Positions 35,176 through 43,622 of a stretch of DNA of 64,000 bases are shown here, piece by piece. The DNA is from Bog-756 sp963734435 (GTDB lineage: Bacteria; Actinomycetota; Acidimicrobiia; Acidimicrobiales; RAAP-2): positions 1 to 64,000 of the forward strand of contig CAVTHA010000001.1 in the NCBI GenBank assembly GCA_963734435.1, in the 5' to 3' direction. Every line of letters begins with the position of its first letter. The stretch's first letter is position 1. The translations under genes and the position numbers were made by a program. The notes under the pieces were generated by a model. That model ran no database searches. It was not told the origin of the DNA and was given only the letters and a program-made list of their open reading frames with translations.

Positions 35176-36812
35176 AGGCGCCACCGGGTCGGCCGACCCT
35201 CCTGACCGGGTGGGGCCGCACCGCCGCGACCTCGGCCGCCGTCATCCCGGCCCTCCATCCCCACGTCGTCGACCAGGCCCTCGGACGGGCGGTCCGGATG
35301 CGGGGGGCCGACCGCGGCATCATCGCCCGGGGCCTCGGCCGTAGCTATGGCGACGCCGCCCAGAACGCCGGCGGGACGGTGCTCGACGCCACCTGCCTCG
35401 ATGGGATGCGTCGGGTGGACCTCGACCGGGGCGTGGTGACGGTGGGAGCCGGGGTGAGCCTGCAGACGCTGATGGAGCGCCTGGTGCCGATGGGCTGGTT
35501 CGTCCCCGTGACCCCCGGCACCCGGATGGTCACGGTCGGCGGGGCCATCGCTTCAGACATCCACGGCAAGAACCACCACGTCGACGGCAGCTTCTGCCGC
35601 CACGTGGCCGAGATCACCCTGGCCACCCCGACCGGCACCGTCGACGTCTCGCACACGGGCGACCCCGACCTGTTCTGGGCCACCGCCGGAGGCATGGGCC
35701 TCACCGGGGTCATCCTCGACGCCACGCTGCAGCTCATCCCCATCGAGACCAGCTACATCCTGGTCGACACCGAGCGCGCTCCTGACCTGGACACGGCCAT
35801 GGACCTGATGATCACCGGCGACCACGCCTACCGGTACTCGGTGGCCTGGATCGACTGCCAGTCGACCGGACGCCGGCTGGGACGCTCGGTCCTCACCCGC
35901 GGTGACCACGCGCCCCTCGCCGCCCTGCCCGACCGGCTCCGTCGGGACCCGGGCCGGGCCCGGGCCTTCGCTCCCCGGACCCTGGCCCGCGTGCCGCTCA
36001 CCCCGCCGGCCGGCCTCCTCAACCCGCTGACCGTCGGGGCATTCAACGAGTTCTGGTTCCGCAAGGCCCCCCGGTATCAGGTCGGCCGACCGGTTCACAT
36101 GGCCGGGTTCTTCCACCCCCTCGACGGGGTGGGTGAATGGAACCGTCTGTACGGCACGAGAGGCTTCCTCCAGTACCAGTTGGTGGTCCCCGACGACCAG
36201 GGCGAGACCATCCGCCGGATCATCGAGCGGCTCGGTCGCCTCCGGCTGGCCAGCTTCCTGGCCGTGCTCAAGCGGTTCGGCCCCGGCGACCCCGGCCCGC
36301 TCTCATTCCCGGCGCCGGGGTGGACGCTGGCCCTCGACCTCCCGGTCGGCCACGCCGCCCTCCCCGGCCTCCTCGACGAGCTCGACCATGACGTGATCGA
36401 TGCCGGAGGACGCATCTATCTGGCCAAGGACTCGCGGGTCTCCCCCGCCGCCTTCCGCCGTATGTACCCTCGCATCGACGAATGGCTCGCCGTGCGGGAG
36501 CGCGTCGACCCCGACGGGGTGATGCAGTCCGACCTCGGCCGGCGACTCGGACTGTGCGGCGCGGCTCCGGCGGCACCGGCGGTGGAGGCGGGTTCAGCCG
36601 GCAAGAGCGCCGGACGGACCGGGGCCGAGCCGGCCGGATCGAAGCCGGCCGGAAGCCAACCGGCCGGATCGAAGCATGCCGGAAGCCAACCGGCCGGATC
36701 GAAGCGGGCCGGTTCCGGGAGGACCGGTGCCGCCGGGCCGACTCAGAAGAAGGCCAAGGCGGCGAGCGCCAAACCGAACGCCCAACCGAGGACAGGACGG
36801 ACCACGACATGA
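35172..36812 (+). CDS. dprE1: Decaprenylphosphoryl-beta-D-ribose oxidase DprE1
   Basis: FAD oxidase that, with DprE2, epimerises decaprenylphosphoryl ribose to arabinose. 546 residues, about 85 longer than usual. GLGRSYGDAAQNAGGTVLD and GGAIASDIHGKNHHVDGSF (flavin-binding His) start the FAD domain; RIYLAKDSR holds the catalytic Lys. Where M. tuberculosis has the benzothiazinone-target Cys387 in GWNxC, this protein reads GWTLALDL, so Cys is replaced by Ala. After DLGRRLGLCGAA there is a low-complexity tail with repeated PAGSK/PAGSQ units (36620-36720) and a basic Ala/Lys/Thr end. It overlaps both neighbours by ATGA. Confidence 0.93.
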   Translation: MKAPPGRPTLLTGWGRTAATSAAVIPALHPHVVDQALGRAVRMRGADRGIIARGLGRSYGDAAQNAGGTVLDATCLDGMRRVDLDRGVVTVGAGVSLQTLMERLVPMGWFVPVTPGTRMVTVGGAIASDIHGKNHHVDGSFCRHVAEITLATPTGTVDVSHTGDPDLFWATAGGMGLTGVILDATLQLIPIETSYILVDTERAPDLDTAMDLMITGDHAYRYSVAWIDCQSTGRRLGRSVLTRGDHAPLAALPDRLRRDPGRARAFAPRTLARVPLTPPAGLLNPLTVGAFNEFWFRKAPRYQVGRPVHMAGFFHPLDGVGEWNRLYGTRGFLQYQLVVPDDQGETIRRIIERLGRLRLASFLAVLKRFGPGDPGPLSFPAPGWTLALDLPVGHAALPGLLDELDHDVIDAGGRIYLAKDSRVSPAAFRRMYPRIDEWLAVRERVDPDGVMQSDLGRRLGLCGAAPAAPAVEAGSAGKSAGRTGAEPAGSKPAGSQPAGSKHAGSQPAGSKRAGSGRTGAAGPTQKKAKAASAKPNAQPRTGRTTT

Positions 36813-37570
36813 TCGACGCCATCGGAAGACCGCAATCGGTCCTGGTGCTCGGAGGCTCCTCCGAGATCGGCCAGGCCATCGTCGCCCGCCTGGTGCCCGA
36901 CCGCTGCCGAACGGTGGTGCTGGCCGGGCGGGAGGGGAGCCGGCTCGCTGATGCGGTCGACCGGGCCAAGGCCAACGGGGCCGAGGTGTCCGAGTCGGTG
37001 GCCTTCGACGCCACCGACGTCGCCGGCCACCGCAGTTTTGCCGACGGGGTGTTCGAGAAGTTCGGTGACTTCGACCTGGTGGTGGTGGCCGCCGGCGTGC
37101 TCGGCGACCAGGAGCGCGACGAGGCCGACCCCGCGGCCGCCGCCCGGGTGATCGACACCAACTTCACCGGGCTGGCCTCGGCCATGTTGGCGGTGGCCGA
37201 CCGTCTGCGCCACCAGGGACACGGCCGGCTCATCGTGCTGTCCTCGGTCGCCGGCCTACGGGCCCGCCGGGCCAACTTCGTCTACGGGTCCTCCAAGGCC
37301 GGGTTGGACGCCTTCTCCCAGGGCCTCGGAGATGCGCTGGAGGGGAGCGGCGCCCGGGTCATGATCGTCCGGCCCGGTTTCGTGGTCGGACGCATGACCG
37401 ACGGGATGTCGCCGGCACCCTTCCCGACCACCCCGGAGGCGGTGGCCGATGCGGTCGTGGCCGGCATCGCCCGTGGTGCCGGCGTGGTCTATGTCCCGAA
37501 CATCCTGCGCTGGGTCTTCACCGTGATGCGGGTGCTCCCACAGGCGGTCTGGCGGCGGCTGCCCGGCTGA
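36809..37570 (+). CDS. dprE2: Decaprenylphosphoryl-2-keto-beta-D-erythro-pentose reductase DprE2
   Basis: Short-chain dehydrogenase, 253 residues, reducing the keto intermediate made by DprE1. The N-terminal dinucleotide loop is VLVLGGSSEIGQAIVARL, VVVAAGVLGDQERDEA is the NAG-type motif, the catalytic Ser is in IVLSSVAGLRARRANF, and YGSSKAGLDAFSQGL provides Tyr and Lys. The C terminus is hydrophobic (ILRWVFTVMRVLPQAV), suggesting membrane association near the lipid substrate. ATG 36809 overlaps the dprE1 stop. Confidence 0.93.
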   Translation: MIDAIGRPQSVLVLGGSSEIGQAIVARLVPDRCRTVVLAGREGSRLADAVDRAKANGAEVSESVAFDATDVAGHRSFADGVFEKFGDFDLVVVAAGVLGDQERDEADPAAAARVIDTNFTGLASAMLAVADRLRHQGHGRLIVLSSVAGLRARRANFVYGSSKAGLDAFSQGLGDALEGSGARVMIVRPGFVVGRMTDGMSPAPFPTTPEAVADAVVAGIARGAGVVYVPNILRWVFTVMRVLPQAVWRRLPG

Positions 37571-37592
37571 CCGCCGGGCGTTCAGCCGGGCA
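37560..37592. terminator. Inverted repeat at dprE2 stop, probable terminator
   Basis: TGCCCGGCTGA and TCAGCCGGGCA form a perfect 11-bp stem with an 11-nt loop; the left arm contains the dprE2 stop. It sits between the convergent dprE2 and ppk2 genes. No T-run, as often in high-GC actinobacteria. Confidence 0.5.
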
Positions 37593-37635
37593 GACAACGG
37601 CCGGCACGCTGCACCGCGGACGAGATGGGCGTGCG

Positions 37636-38433
37636 CTACTGCTCGAGTGTGGAGGCGTAGTCGGGAACGTAGTTGAACAGATCGCGTGGCGGGCGAACGT
37701 ACCGTTCTTCCAACGTGCGCTTGGGCAGCGCCGGCTTTGTCGTAGGCACCAGCTGATAGGGGACCCGGCTCAGCAGGTGGGCGATGCAGTTGAGCCGCGC
37801 CCGACGCTTGTCGTCGGCCTCGACCACGAACCAGGGCGAGTCGGGCGTGTCGGTGGCCTGGAACATGGCGTCCTTCGCCCGCGAGTAATCGACCCAGCGC
37901 TGTCGGGCCTCGAGGTCGATGGGGCTCAGCTTCCACCGGCGCAGCGGGTCGTCGACCCGGCTCTGGAACCTCCGCTCCTGCTCCTCGTCACTCACCGAGA
38001 ACCAGTACTTGACGAGGATGATGCCGTCCTCGAGCAGCTGGTGCTCGAAAGCCGGGCACTGGCGCAGGAACCGCCGGTACTCCTCGTCGGTGCAGAACCC
38101 CATCACCCGCTCGACCCCGGCCCGGTTGTACCAGCTCCGGTCGAACAGCACCATCTCCCCGGCGGACGGGAGCTGGCTCACGTAGCGCTGGAAGTACCAC
38201 TGGCCCCGCTCGCGTTCGGTGGGCGTGGGCAGGGCCACGATCCGGCACACCCTCGGGCTCAAGTACTGCGAGACCCTCTTGATGGCCCCACCCTTTCCGG
38301 CGGCATCCCGGCCTTCGAACACCACGATCACCCGCTCGCCGTTCTGTCGGATCCACTCGGCCATGTTGGCGAGCTCACCCTGCAGCGCGAGGAGCTCTTT
38401 CTCATAGCGCCGCTTCGGGATCTGCTCGCTCAC
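37636..38433 (-). CDS. ppk2: Polyphosphate kinase 2 (class I)
   Basis: 265 residues with a P-loop kinase fold: Walker A is FEGRDAAGKGGAIKRV, the lid region includes PTERERGQWYFQRYVSQLP, and Walker B is MVLFDRSWYNRAGVE. VKYWFSVSDEEQERRFQSR and the WKLSPIDLEARQRWVDYSRA block are diagnostic of PPK2. Single-domain class I enzymes phosphorylate nucleoside diphosphates from polyphosphate. ATG 38433. It stands alone, convergent with dprE2 and divergent from a methyltransferase gene. Confidence 0.94.
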   Translation of the reverse strand: MSEQIPKRRYEKELLALQGELANMAEWIRQNGERVIVVFEGRDAAGKGGAIKRVSQYLSPRVCRIVALPTPTERERGQWYFQRYVSQLPSAGEMVLFDRSWYNRAGVERVMGFCTDEEYRRFLRQCPAFEHQLLEDGIILVKYWFSVSDEEQERRFQSRVDDPLRRWKLSPIDLEARQRWVDYSRAKDAMFQATDTPDSPWFVVEADDKRRARLNCIAHLLSRVPYQLVPTTKPALPKRTLEERYVRPPRDLFNYVPDYASTLEQ

Positions 38434-38645
38434 CGGGTCATCCCCTCACATCAACAGCCAGCCGATTGGTGCCAGCCGACGGCAGAACGATAGCCATCTT
38501 GACTCAGCCGAGGTCTTGACTCGTCTCCCCGTCGGTGGTGCTGTCGGTGTCGTCCTGAGTGCTGACCACGTAACTCCGGTCAGTGTGGCGGCGGTGAAGT
38601 CGCCGCGGCCTGGATCGCATCCGCATGAGCTGGCACCATGCTCGT

Positions 38646-39518
38646 ATGACTGGTCCGGGGAGAACGTCGGGGCCGACACCACCCGACGAGCCACGGCGAG
38701 ACGGGGCCGCGAACCGAGCCAACCGGGAACTGACACTCCAGCGGGAAGAGGGCCGACACCTCTTCGGTCTCGACCCGGCCGGGTACCAGTCCGGGCGTCC
38801 GGACTATCCCGAACGCCTCTACGAGCTGCTGGTCAGTCGTTGCGGTCTTCATTCGGGAAGCTGGGTTCTGGAGGTGGGCCCGGGCACGGGGTTGGTCACC
38901 CGGCGCCTGGTCGCAGCCGGTGCTCGGGTTACTACGGTCGAACCCGATCCGCGACTGGCGGAGCACATGGTCGTGACCTATCCCGGCGTCGACGTCCTGG
39001 CGGCACCGCTCGAGGCCGCCGACATCGGCGAGAACCAATTCGACCTCGTCGTCGCCGCCACCTCCTTCCACTGGGTCGACCAGAAGGTCGGCTTGACCAA
39101 AGTGGGAGCAGCGGTGAAGCCGCGTGGGTGGGTGGCGATCTGGTGGACATTGTTCCGCGACCCGGGTCATCCTGATGACTTCGCCGAGGCGGTGGAGCAG
39201 ATCCTGGGACACCCGACCCGTGGCGTCTTCGACGAGGCTGGACGGCCTCCCTTCCAGCTGGACACCGAGCACCGGGAGCGGGACCTGAGCCACTGGGCGG
39301 GGCTGATCGACGTGCAGAGCAAATTGTTCCATTGGCCATGTGCGCTCGACCCCAACCAGGCCCGAGCGCTCTACGCCTCGATGGCGACCGTGCTCCGCCG
39401 TCCCCGCACCGAACAGCAACGCCTGCTCGACGCCATCGAACAGCTGGCCGCCGATCGGTTTGGCGGAGACGTCGAGCGCCGATTCGTGTCCGCCCTGTAC
39501 ACCGGTCGTCGACCGTGA
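38646..39518 (+). CDS. Class I SAM-dependent methyltransferase
   Basis: 290 residues. Motif I is WVLEVGPGTGLVTRRLVAAG, followed by VTTVEPDPRLAEHM (acidic ribose-binding residue) and FDLVVAATSFHWVDQ; the FHW after motif IV is typical of trans-aconitate methyltransferase-like and related proteins. ATG 38646 gives MTGPGRT; an in-frame ATG 7 codons upstream is possible and neither has a Shine-Dalgarno. The 211-bp gap to divergent ppk2 contains two TTGACT hexamers (about 38498 and 38516). It ends 22 bp from the pcrA stop. The substrate is unknown. Confidence 0.82.
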   Translation: MTGPGRTSGPTPPDEPRRDGAANRANRELTLQREEGRHLFGLDPAGYQSGRPDYPERLYELLVSRCGLHSGSWVLEVGPGTGLVTRRLVAAGARVTTVEPDPRLAEHMVVTYPGVDVLAAPLEAADIGENQFDLVVAATSFHWVDQKVGLTKVGAAVKPRGWVAIWWTLFRDPGHPDDFAEAVEQILGHPTRGVFDEAGRPPFQLDTEHRERDLSHWAGLIDVQSKLFHWPCALDPNQARALYASMATVLRRPRTEQQRLLDAIEQLAADRFGGDVERRFVSALYTGRRP

Positions 39519-39540
39519 CCAAGCGGGCGACGGGTCTGTT

Positions 39541-42015
39541 CTACGCCCGCTTGAGCGGCGCCATCCGTAGCAGCAGCTGTTTCCGGCCGACCGACTCGAA
39601 CTGCACGACGGCCTCGGCCTCCTCGCCGGTCCCGTGGGCTTGGAGGACCCGCCCCTCACCCCACTTGCCGTGCACCACCGCTTCGCCGACGACGAGGCCC
39701 AGGCGCTCGGCGCCGGTCGAGGCCGGATACCGGCTGCGGCGACCACTGGCGTCGTACTCCCGTTCGGCCCCCGCCACCCCACGCCCGAACACACTTCGAC
39801 CCGGGGTCCCGCCGTCGTCGGCGCCACCCCGTCCCGTCAGCGGGAGGCCGGCGCGATCAGTGCTCCCGACCGCGTCCCGGACGAGCTCGGCGGGGATCTC
39901 GTTGAGAAACCGGCTGGGGATGTTGCTGCTGGTGCTGCCCCACAGCATGCGGCTCCAGGCGTGCGAGACGTACAGCCGCCGCTCGGCGCGGGTAATTCCC
40001 ACGTAGCACAGCCGCCGCTCCTCCTCGAGCTCCACCGGGTCACCGAGCGACCGGAGGTGCGGGAAGATGCCGTCCTCCATGCCGACCATGAACACCGCCG
40101 GGAACTCGAGCCCCTTGGCAATGTGCATGGTCATCAACGAGACTCTGGTCCCGTCGCCTTCGAGCTCGTCCGAGTCGGCCACCAACGAGGCGGCCTCGAG
40201 GAACTCGGACAACGTGCGGTACTCGGACGCCACCCCCACCAGCTCGTCGACGTTCTCGACCCGGCCGAGGGCCTCGATGGTGCCCTCGGACAGCAGCTCG
40301 GACCGGTATCCGGTCCGCTCCACCACCGCGGTGACCAGCTCGCCGGGCCCGAGCAGGCCGGCGTCGGGCGCACCGCCGACCCGGTCTCCGGGCAGGTCCT
40401 CCCGGGCGCGACCGGCGATCGCCGCCGGACCGGTACTGGCCCACAGCTCGGCGGTCGGGTCGGGAGCCACCGCCTCGCCGTCCTCGTCCACCAGCTCCGG
40501 CTGGACCATCCTGGAGCGAAGCTGCGTCAACAGCGAGGACAACTCGAGCAGGCCGGTGGCGGCCTTGCCCGACAAGCCGGCGTCGTCGGCGTGGGCCACC
40601 GCCTCGCCGAACGAGGACGAGTGCCGGCCCGCCCACCCGGCCAGTTTGGCCGCCGAGGTCTCACCCACCCCTCGCTTGGGCACATTCACGATGCGCCGCC
40701 AGCTGACCTCGTCGTCGGGGTTGACCAGCACCCGCAGGTAGGCGAGAACGTCTTTGACCTCACGCCGGTCGTAGAACCGGGTTCCTCCCACCACCTTGTA
40801 GGGGACCTCGGCCCGCACCAATGCCTCCTCCAGGGCCCGGCTCTGGGTGTTGGTCCGATAGAAGACAGCGACATCGCCCCAGCGGAGCCCGCCGTCATGG
40901 AGGCGGGTCACCTCGTGGGCCAACCATTCCGCCTCGTCGTACTCGTTCTCCGCCCGGTAGCGGATGATCGGCTCACCCTCCCCGCGGTCGGTCCACAGCG
41001 ACTTCGGCTTGCGTGAGACGTTGTTGGCGATCACCGCGTTGGCGGCATCGAGGATGGTCTGGGTGGAGCGGAAGTTCTGGTCGAGGGTGATGGTGGTGGC
41101 ATCGGGGAAGGCCCGCTCGAAGTCGAGGATGTTGGAGATGTCCGCGCCTCGGAACCGGTAGACCGACTGGTCGCTGTCCCCGACCACGACGATGTTGCGG
41201 TGCCCGCCGGCCAGCTGCACGGCCATCGTGTTCTGCACGGCATTGGTGTCCTGGTACTCGTCGATGAGGACGTGGGTGAAGCGGGCCCGGTAGTGGTCGA
41301 GGACGTCGGGGTGGTCACCGAAGAGGCGCACCGTGTTGAGGAGGAGATCGTCGAAGTCCATGGCGTTGGCCGCCACCAACCGTTGCTGGTACTGGTCGAA
41401 GACGTCGGCCACCCGTCGATCGAAGATGGTGAGGGACGCCGTCCGGTACTCCGCCGGCCCCTGCCCGGCCGACTTGGCTGCGCTGATCTGGCCGAGGATC
41501 GAACGGGGCGCCATCTTCTTGGTGTCGATGTCCAGGTCGCGGCAGACGATCTCGGTCAGGCGGCGGGAATCGGCCTCGTCGTAGATGGTGAAGGACCCCT
41601 TGTAGCCCAGGCGCTCCCCATGGGCTCGCAGGATGCGCACGCAGGCCGAATGGAAGGTGGACACCCACATCCGGCCCGCCCGGCGGCCGACCAGCTCCTC
41701 CACGCGTCGGCGCATCTCGTCGGCGGCCTTGTTGGTGAAGGTGATGGCGAGGATCTGCCAGGGCGCCGCGTCTCGGGAGGCGATGAGATGGGCGATGCGC
41801 CGGGTGAGCACCCGGGTCTTGCCCGACCCGGCCCCGGCCACCACCAGCAGGGGCCCTCCCCGGTACACGACAGCCTCGCGCTGAGGCGCGGTGAGCCCGG
41901 CGATCAGCCCGTCGAGGTCGGCCGGTGCCGGGCCGGACGACTCCTGCCCGCCATGGTCCGGCGGGGCACCGCGGTCTCCGGGGAGCCGGTCGGCGCTCCC
42001 GCCCACCGTCGTCAT
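39541..42015 (-). CDS. pcrA: ATP-dependent DNA helicase PcrA/UvrD
   Basis: 824 residues, SF1A 3'-5' helicase in repair and replication. Q-motif LTAPQREAVVYRGGPLLVVA, Walker A GAGSGKTRVL, FTNKAADEMRRRV, motif II VLIDEYQDTN, VGDSDQSVYRFRGAD (motif III), LDQNFRSTQTIL (motif IV), TMHIAKGLEFPAVFMVG (motif V) and CYVGITRAERRLY (motif VI). The C-terminal region ends with a Tudor-like RNA polymerase-binding fold (GEAVVHGKWGEGRVLQAHG ... KQLLLRMAPLKRA). A polar insertion of about 45 residues follows QLRSRMVQPELV. ATG 42015 overlaps the guaA stop. Confidence 0.95.
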   Translation of the reverse strand: MTTVGGSADRLPGDRGAPPDHGGQESSGPAPADLDGLIAGLTAPQREAVVYRGGPLLVVAGAGSGKTRVLTRRIAHLIASRDAAPWQILAITFTNKAADEMRRRVEELVGRRAGRMWVSTFHSACVRILRAHGERLGYKGSFTIYDEADSRRLTEIVCRDLDIDTKKMAPRSILGQISAAKSAGQGPAEYRTASLTIFDRRVADVFDQYQQRLVAANAMDFDDLLLNTVRLFGDHPDVLDHYRARFTHVLIDEYQDTNAVQNTMAVQLAGGHRNIVVVGDSDQSVYRFRGADISNILDFERAFPDATTITLDQNFRSTQTILDAANAVIANNVSRKPKSLWTDRGEGEPIIRYRAENEYDEAEWLAHEVTRLHDGGLRWGDVAVFYRTNTQSRALEEALVRAEVPYKVVGGTRFYDRREVKDVLAYLRVLVNPDDEVSWRRIVNVPKRGVGETSAAKLAGWAGRHSSSFGEAVAHADDAGLSGKAATGLLELSSLLTQLRSRMVQPELVDEDGEAVAPDPTAELWASTGPAAIAGRAREDLPGDRVGGAPDAGLLGPGELVTAVVERTGYRSELLSEGTIEALGRVENVDELVGVASEYRTLSEFLEAASLVADSDELEGDGTRVSLMTMHIAKGLEFPAVFMVGMEDGIFPHLRSLGDPVELEEERRLCYVGITRAERRLYVSHAWSRMLWGSTSSNIPSRFLNEIPAELVRDAVGSTDRAGLPLTGRGGADDGGTPGRSVFGRGVAGAEREYDASGRRSRYPASTGAERLGLVVGEAVVHGKWGEGRVLQAHGTGEEAEAVVQFESVGRKQLLLRMAPLKRA

Positions 42016-43622
42016 TCCCACTCGATGGTGCCGGGCGGCTTGGAGGTGATGTCCAGAGCCACCCGGTTGACACCCTCCACCTCGCTGATGATCCGGGAGG
42101 AGAGGCGTTCGAGCAAGTCATAGGGCAGTCGGGCCCAATCGGCGGTCATGGCGTCATCGCTGGTGACGGCGCGGATGATGATGGGGTAGGCGTAGGTCCG
42201 CCCGTCACCCATCACCCCCACGGTGCGGACCGCCGGGAGGACGGCGAAGCTCTGCCAGAGCTGGCGGTAGAGGCCGGCCCGGCGGATCTCCTCGACGACG
42301 ATGGCGTCGGCCGCCCGCAGGATGTCAGCCCGCTCGGGCGTCACCTCGCCCACGATGCGGACGGCCAGGCCCGGTCCGGGGAACGGCTGGCGCCACACGA
42401 TGTCATGAGGCAGCCCTAGCTCCTCACCCACCGCCCTGACCTCGTCCTTGAACAGCAGGCGCAGAGGCTCGACCAGATCGAAAGCCAGGTCGTCCGGCAG
42501 GCCGCCCACGTTGTGGTGCGACTTGATGATGGCCGCGGCATCCGACCCCGATTCGATCACGTCAGGGTAGAGCGTGCCCTGGACCAGGTACCCGGCCGGG
42601 ACCCGGCCGGAGCCCGATGACGGGCTGCCGGTGGCGGCCGATTCGCCCACCAGATCGCGGGCCACCTCCTCGAAGATGCGGATGAACAGCTCGCCGATGA
42701 TCTTCCGCTTGGCCTCGGGCTCGGTGACGCCCGCCAGGGCCTCGAAGAACCGGTCGGCCGCTTTCACGTGCACCAGCTCCACGTGGAACTGGCGGCGGAA
42801 CGTCTCCTCGACCTGCTCGCTCTCGTTGGCCCGCATGAGACCGGTGTCGACGTAGACGCAGGTGAGTTGGTCCCCGACCGCCTTGTGCACCAGAGCGGCC
42901 GCCACCGCCGAGTCCACGCCGCCGGACAGCGCGCACAGCACCGGCGCCGACCCGACCTGGCAGCGCACCGCCTCGACCTGCGACTCGATGATGGAGGTGT
43001 GGGTCCACAGCGGTAGGCAGTGGCAGATGTCGAAGAGGAAGCGCTCGAAGAGCTCACCCCCGCGCTCGGTATGGGCCACCTCGGGATGGAATTGCACCCC
43101 GTAGATGGCTCGGTCCGGATCATGCAGGGCGGCGACAGGTGCGTCGGGGCTCGAGGCGGTGGCCACGAACCCCTCGGGGACGGCGACGATGGCGTCCCCG
43201 TGGCTCATCCACACCTGGACGGTCCCGGGCCAGTCGGGGAAGAGGGGCGAGGACCCGGTCGTGGTGAGCGGGGTCCGTCCGTACTCGCCCCGGCCGGTCC
43301 GGGCCACCTCGCCGCCCAGTTGCCGGGTGAGCAATTGGGCCCCGTAGCAGATCCCGAGAATCGGGACACCGCGGTCGTAGAGGGCCGGGTCGATGGTCGG
43401 GGCCGGTGACTCGTTCACCGACTTCGGGCCGCCCGAGAGGATGATCCCGGCCGGGCGGTGGGCCATGAGCTCCGCCGCCGTGGCGGTGGCCGGGACGATC
43501 TCCGAGTAGACGTGGGCCTCGCGTACCCGGCGGGCGATCAATTGGGCGTACTGGGCGCCGAAGTCGACGACCAGGATCGGGCCGGTGCCGGCACCGGCAG
43601 CCGCAGGATCGCCCGTGCTCAA
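42012..43622 (-). CDS. guaA: GMP synthase (glutamine-hydrolysing)
   Basis: 536 residues. Converts XMP to GMP. The N-terminal class I amidotransferase has VVDFGAQYAQLIARRVRE, the nucleophile Cys in GICYGAQLLTRQLGG and the His/Glu of YGVQFHPEVAHTE; the ATP pyrophosphatase has the P-loop ALSGGVDSAVAAAL; the dimerisation domain ends ITSKPPGTIEWE, the conserved GMP synthase terminus. An 8-12 residue Gly/Ser insertion (ATGSPSSGSG) interrupts the C-terminal region. The TTG start is supported by a TTGA overlap with the guaB3 stop. Confidence 0.96.
   Translation of the reverse strand: MSTGDPAAAGAGTGPILVVDFGAQYAQLIARRVREAHVYSEIVPATATAAELMAHRPAGIILSGGPKSVNESPAPTIDPALYDRGVPILGICYGAQLLTRQLGGEVARTGRGEYGRTPLTTTGSSPLFPDWPGTVQVWMSHGDAIVAVPEGFVATASSPDAPVAALHDPDRAIYGVQFHPEVAHTERGGELFERFLFDICHCLPLWTHTSIIESQVEAVRCQVGSAPVLCALSGGVDSAVAAALVHKAVGDQLTCVYVDTGLMRANESEQVEETFRRQFHVELVHVKAADRFFEALAGVTEPEAKRKIIGELFIRIFEEVARDLVGESAATGSPSSGSGRVPAGYLVQGTLYPDVIESGSDAAAIIKSHHNVGGLPDDLAFDLVEPLRLLFKDEVRAVGEELGLPHDIVWRQPFPGPGLAVRIVGEVTPERADILRAADAIVVEEIRRAGLYRQLWQSFAVLPAVRTVGVMGDGRTYAYPIIIRAVTSDDAMTADWARLPYDLLERLSSRIISEVEGVNRVALDITSKPPGTIEWE

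Noticed and set aside
42012..43622. Alternative ATG start for guaA
   Set aside because: The TTG at 43622 overlaps the guaB3 stop as TTGA, matching the 4-nt overlaps seen at other joints, and gives the full N terminus.
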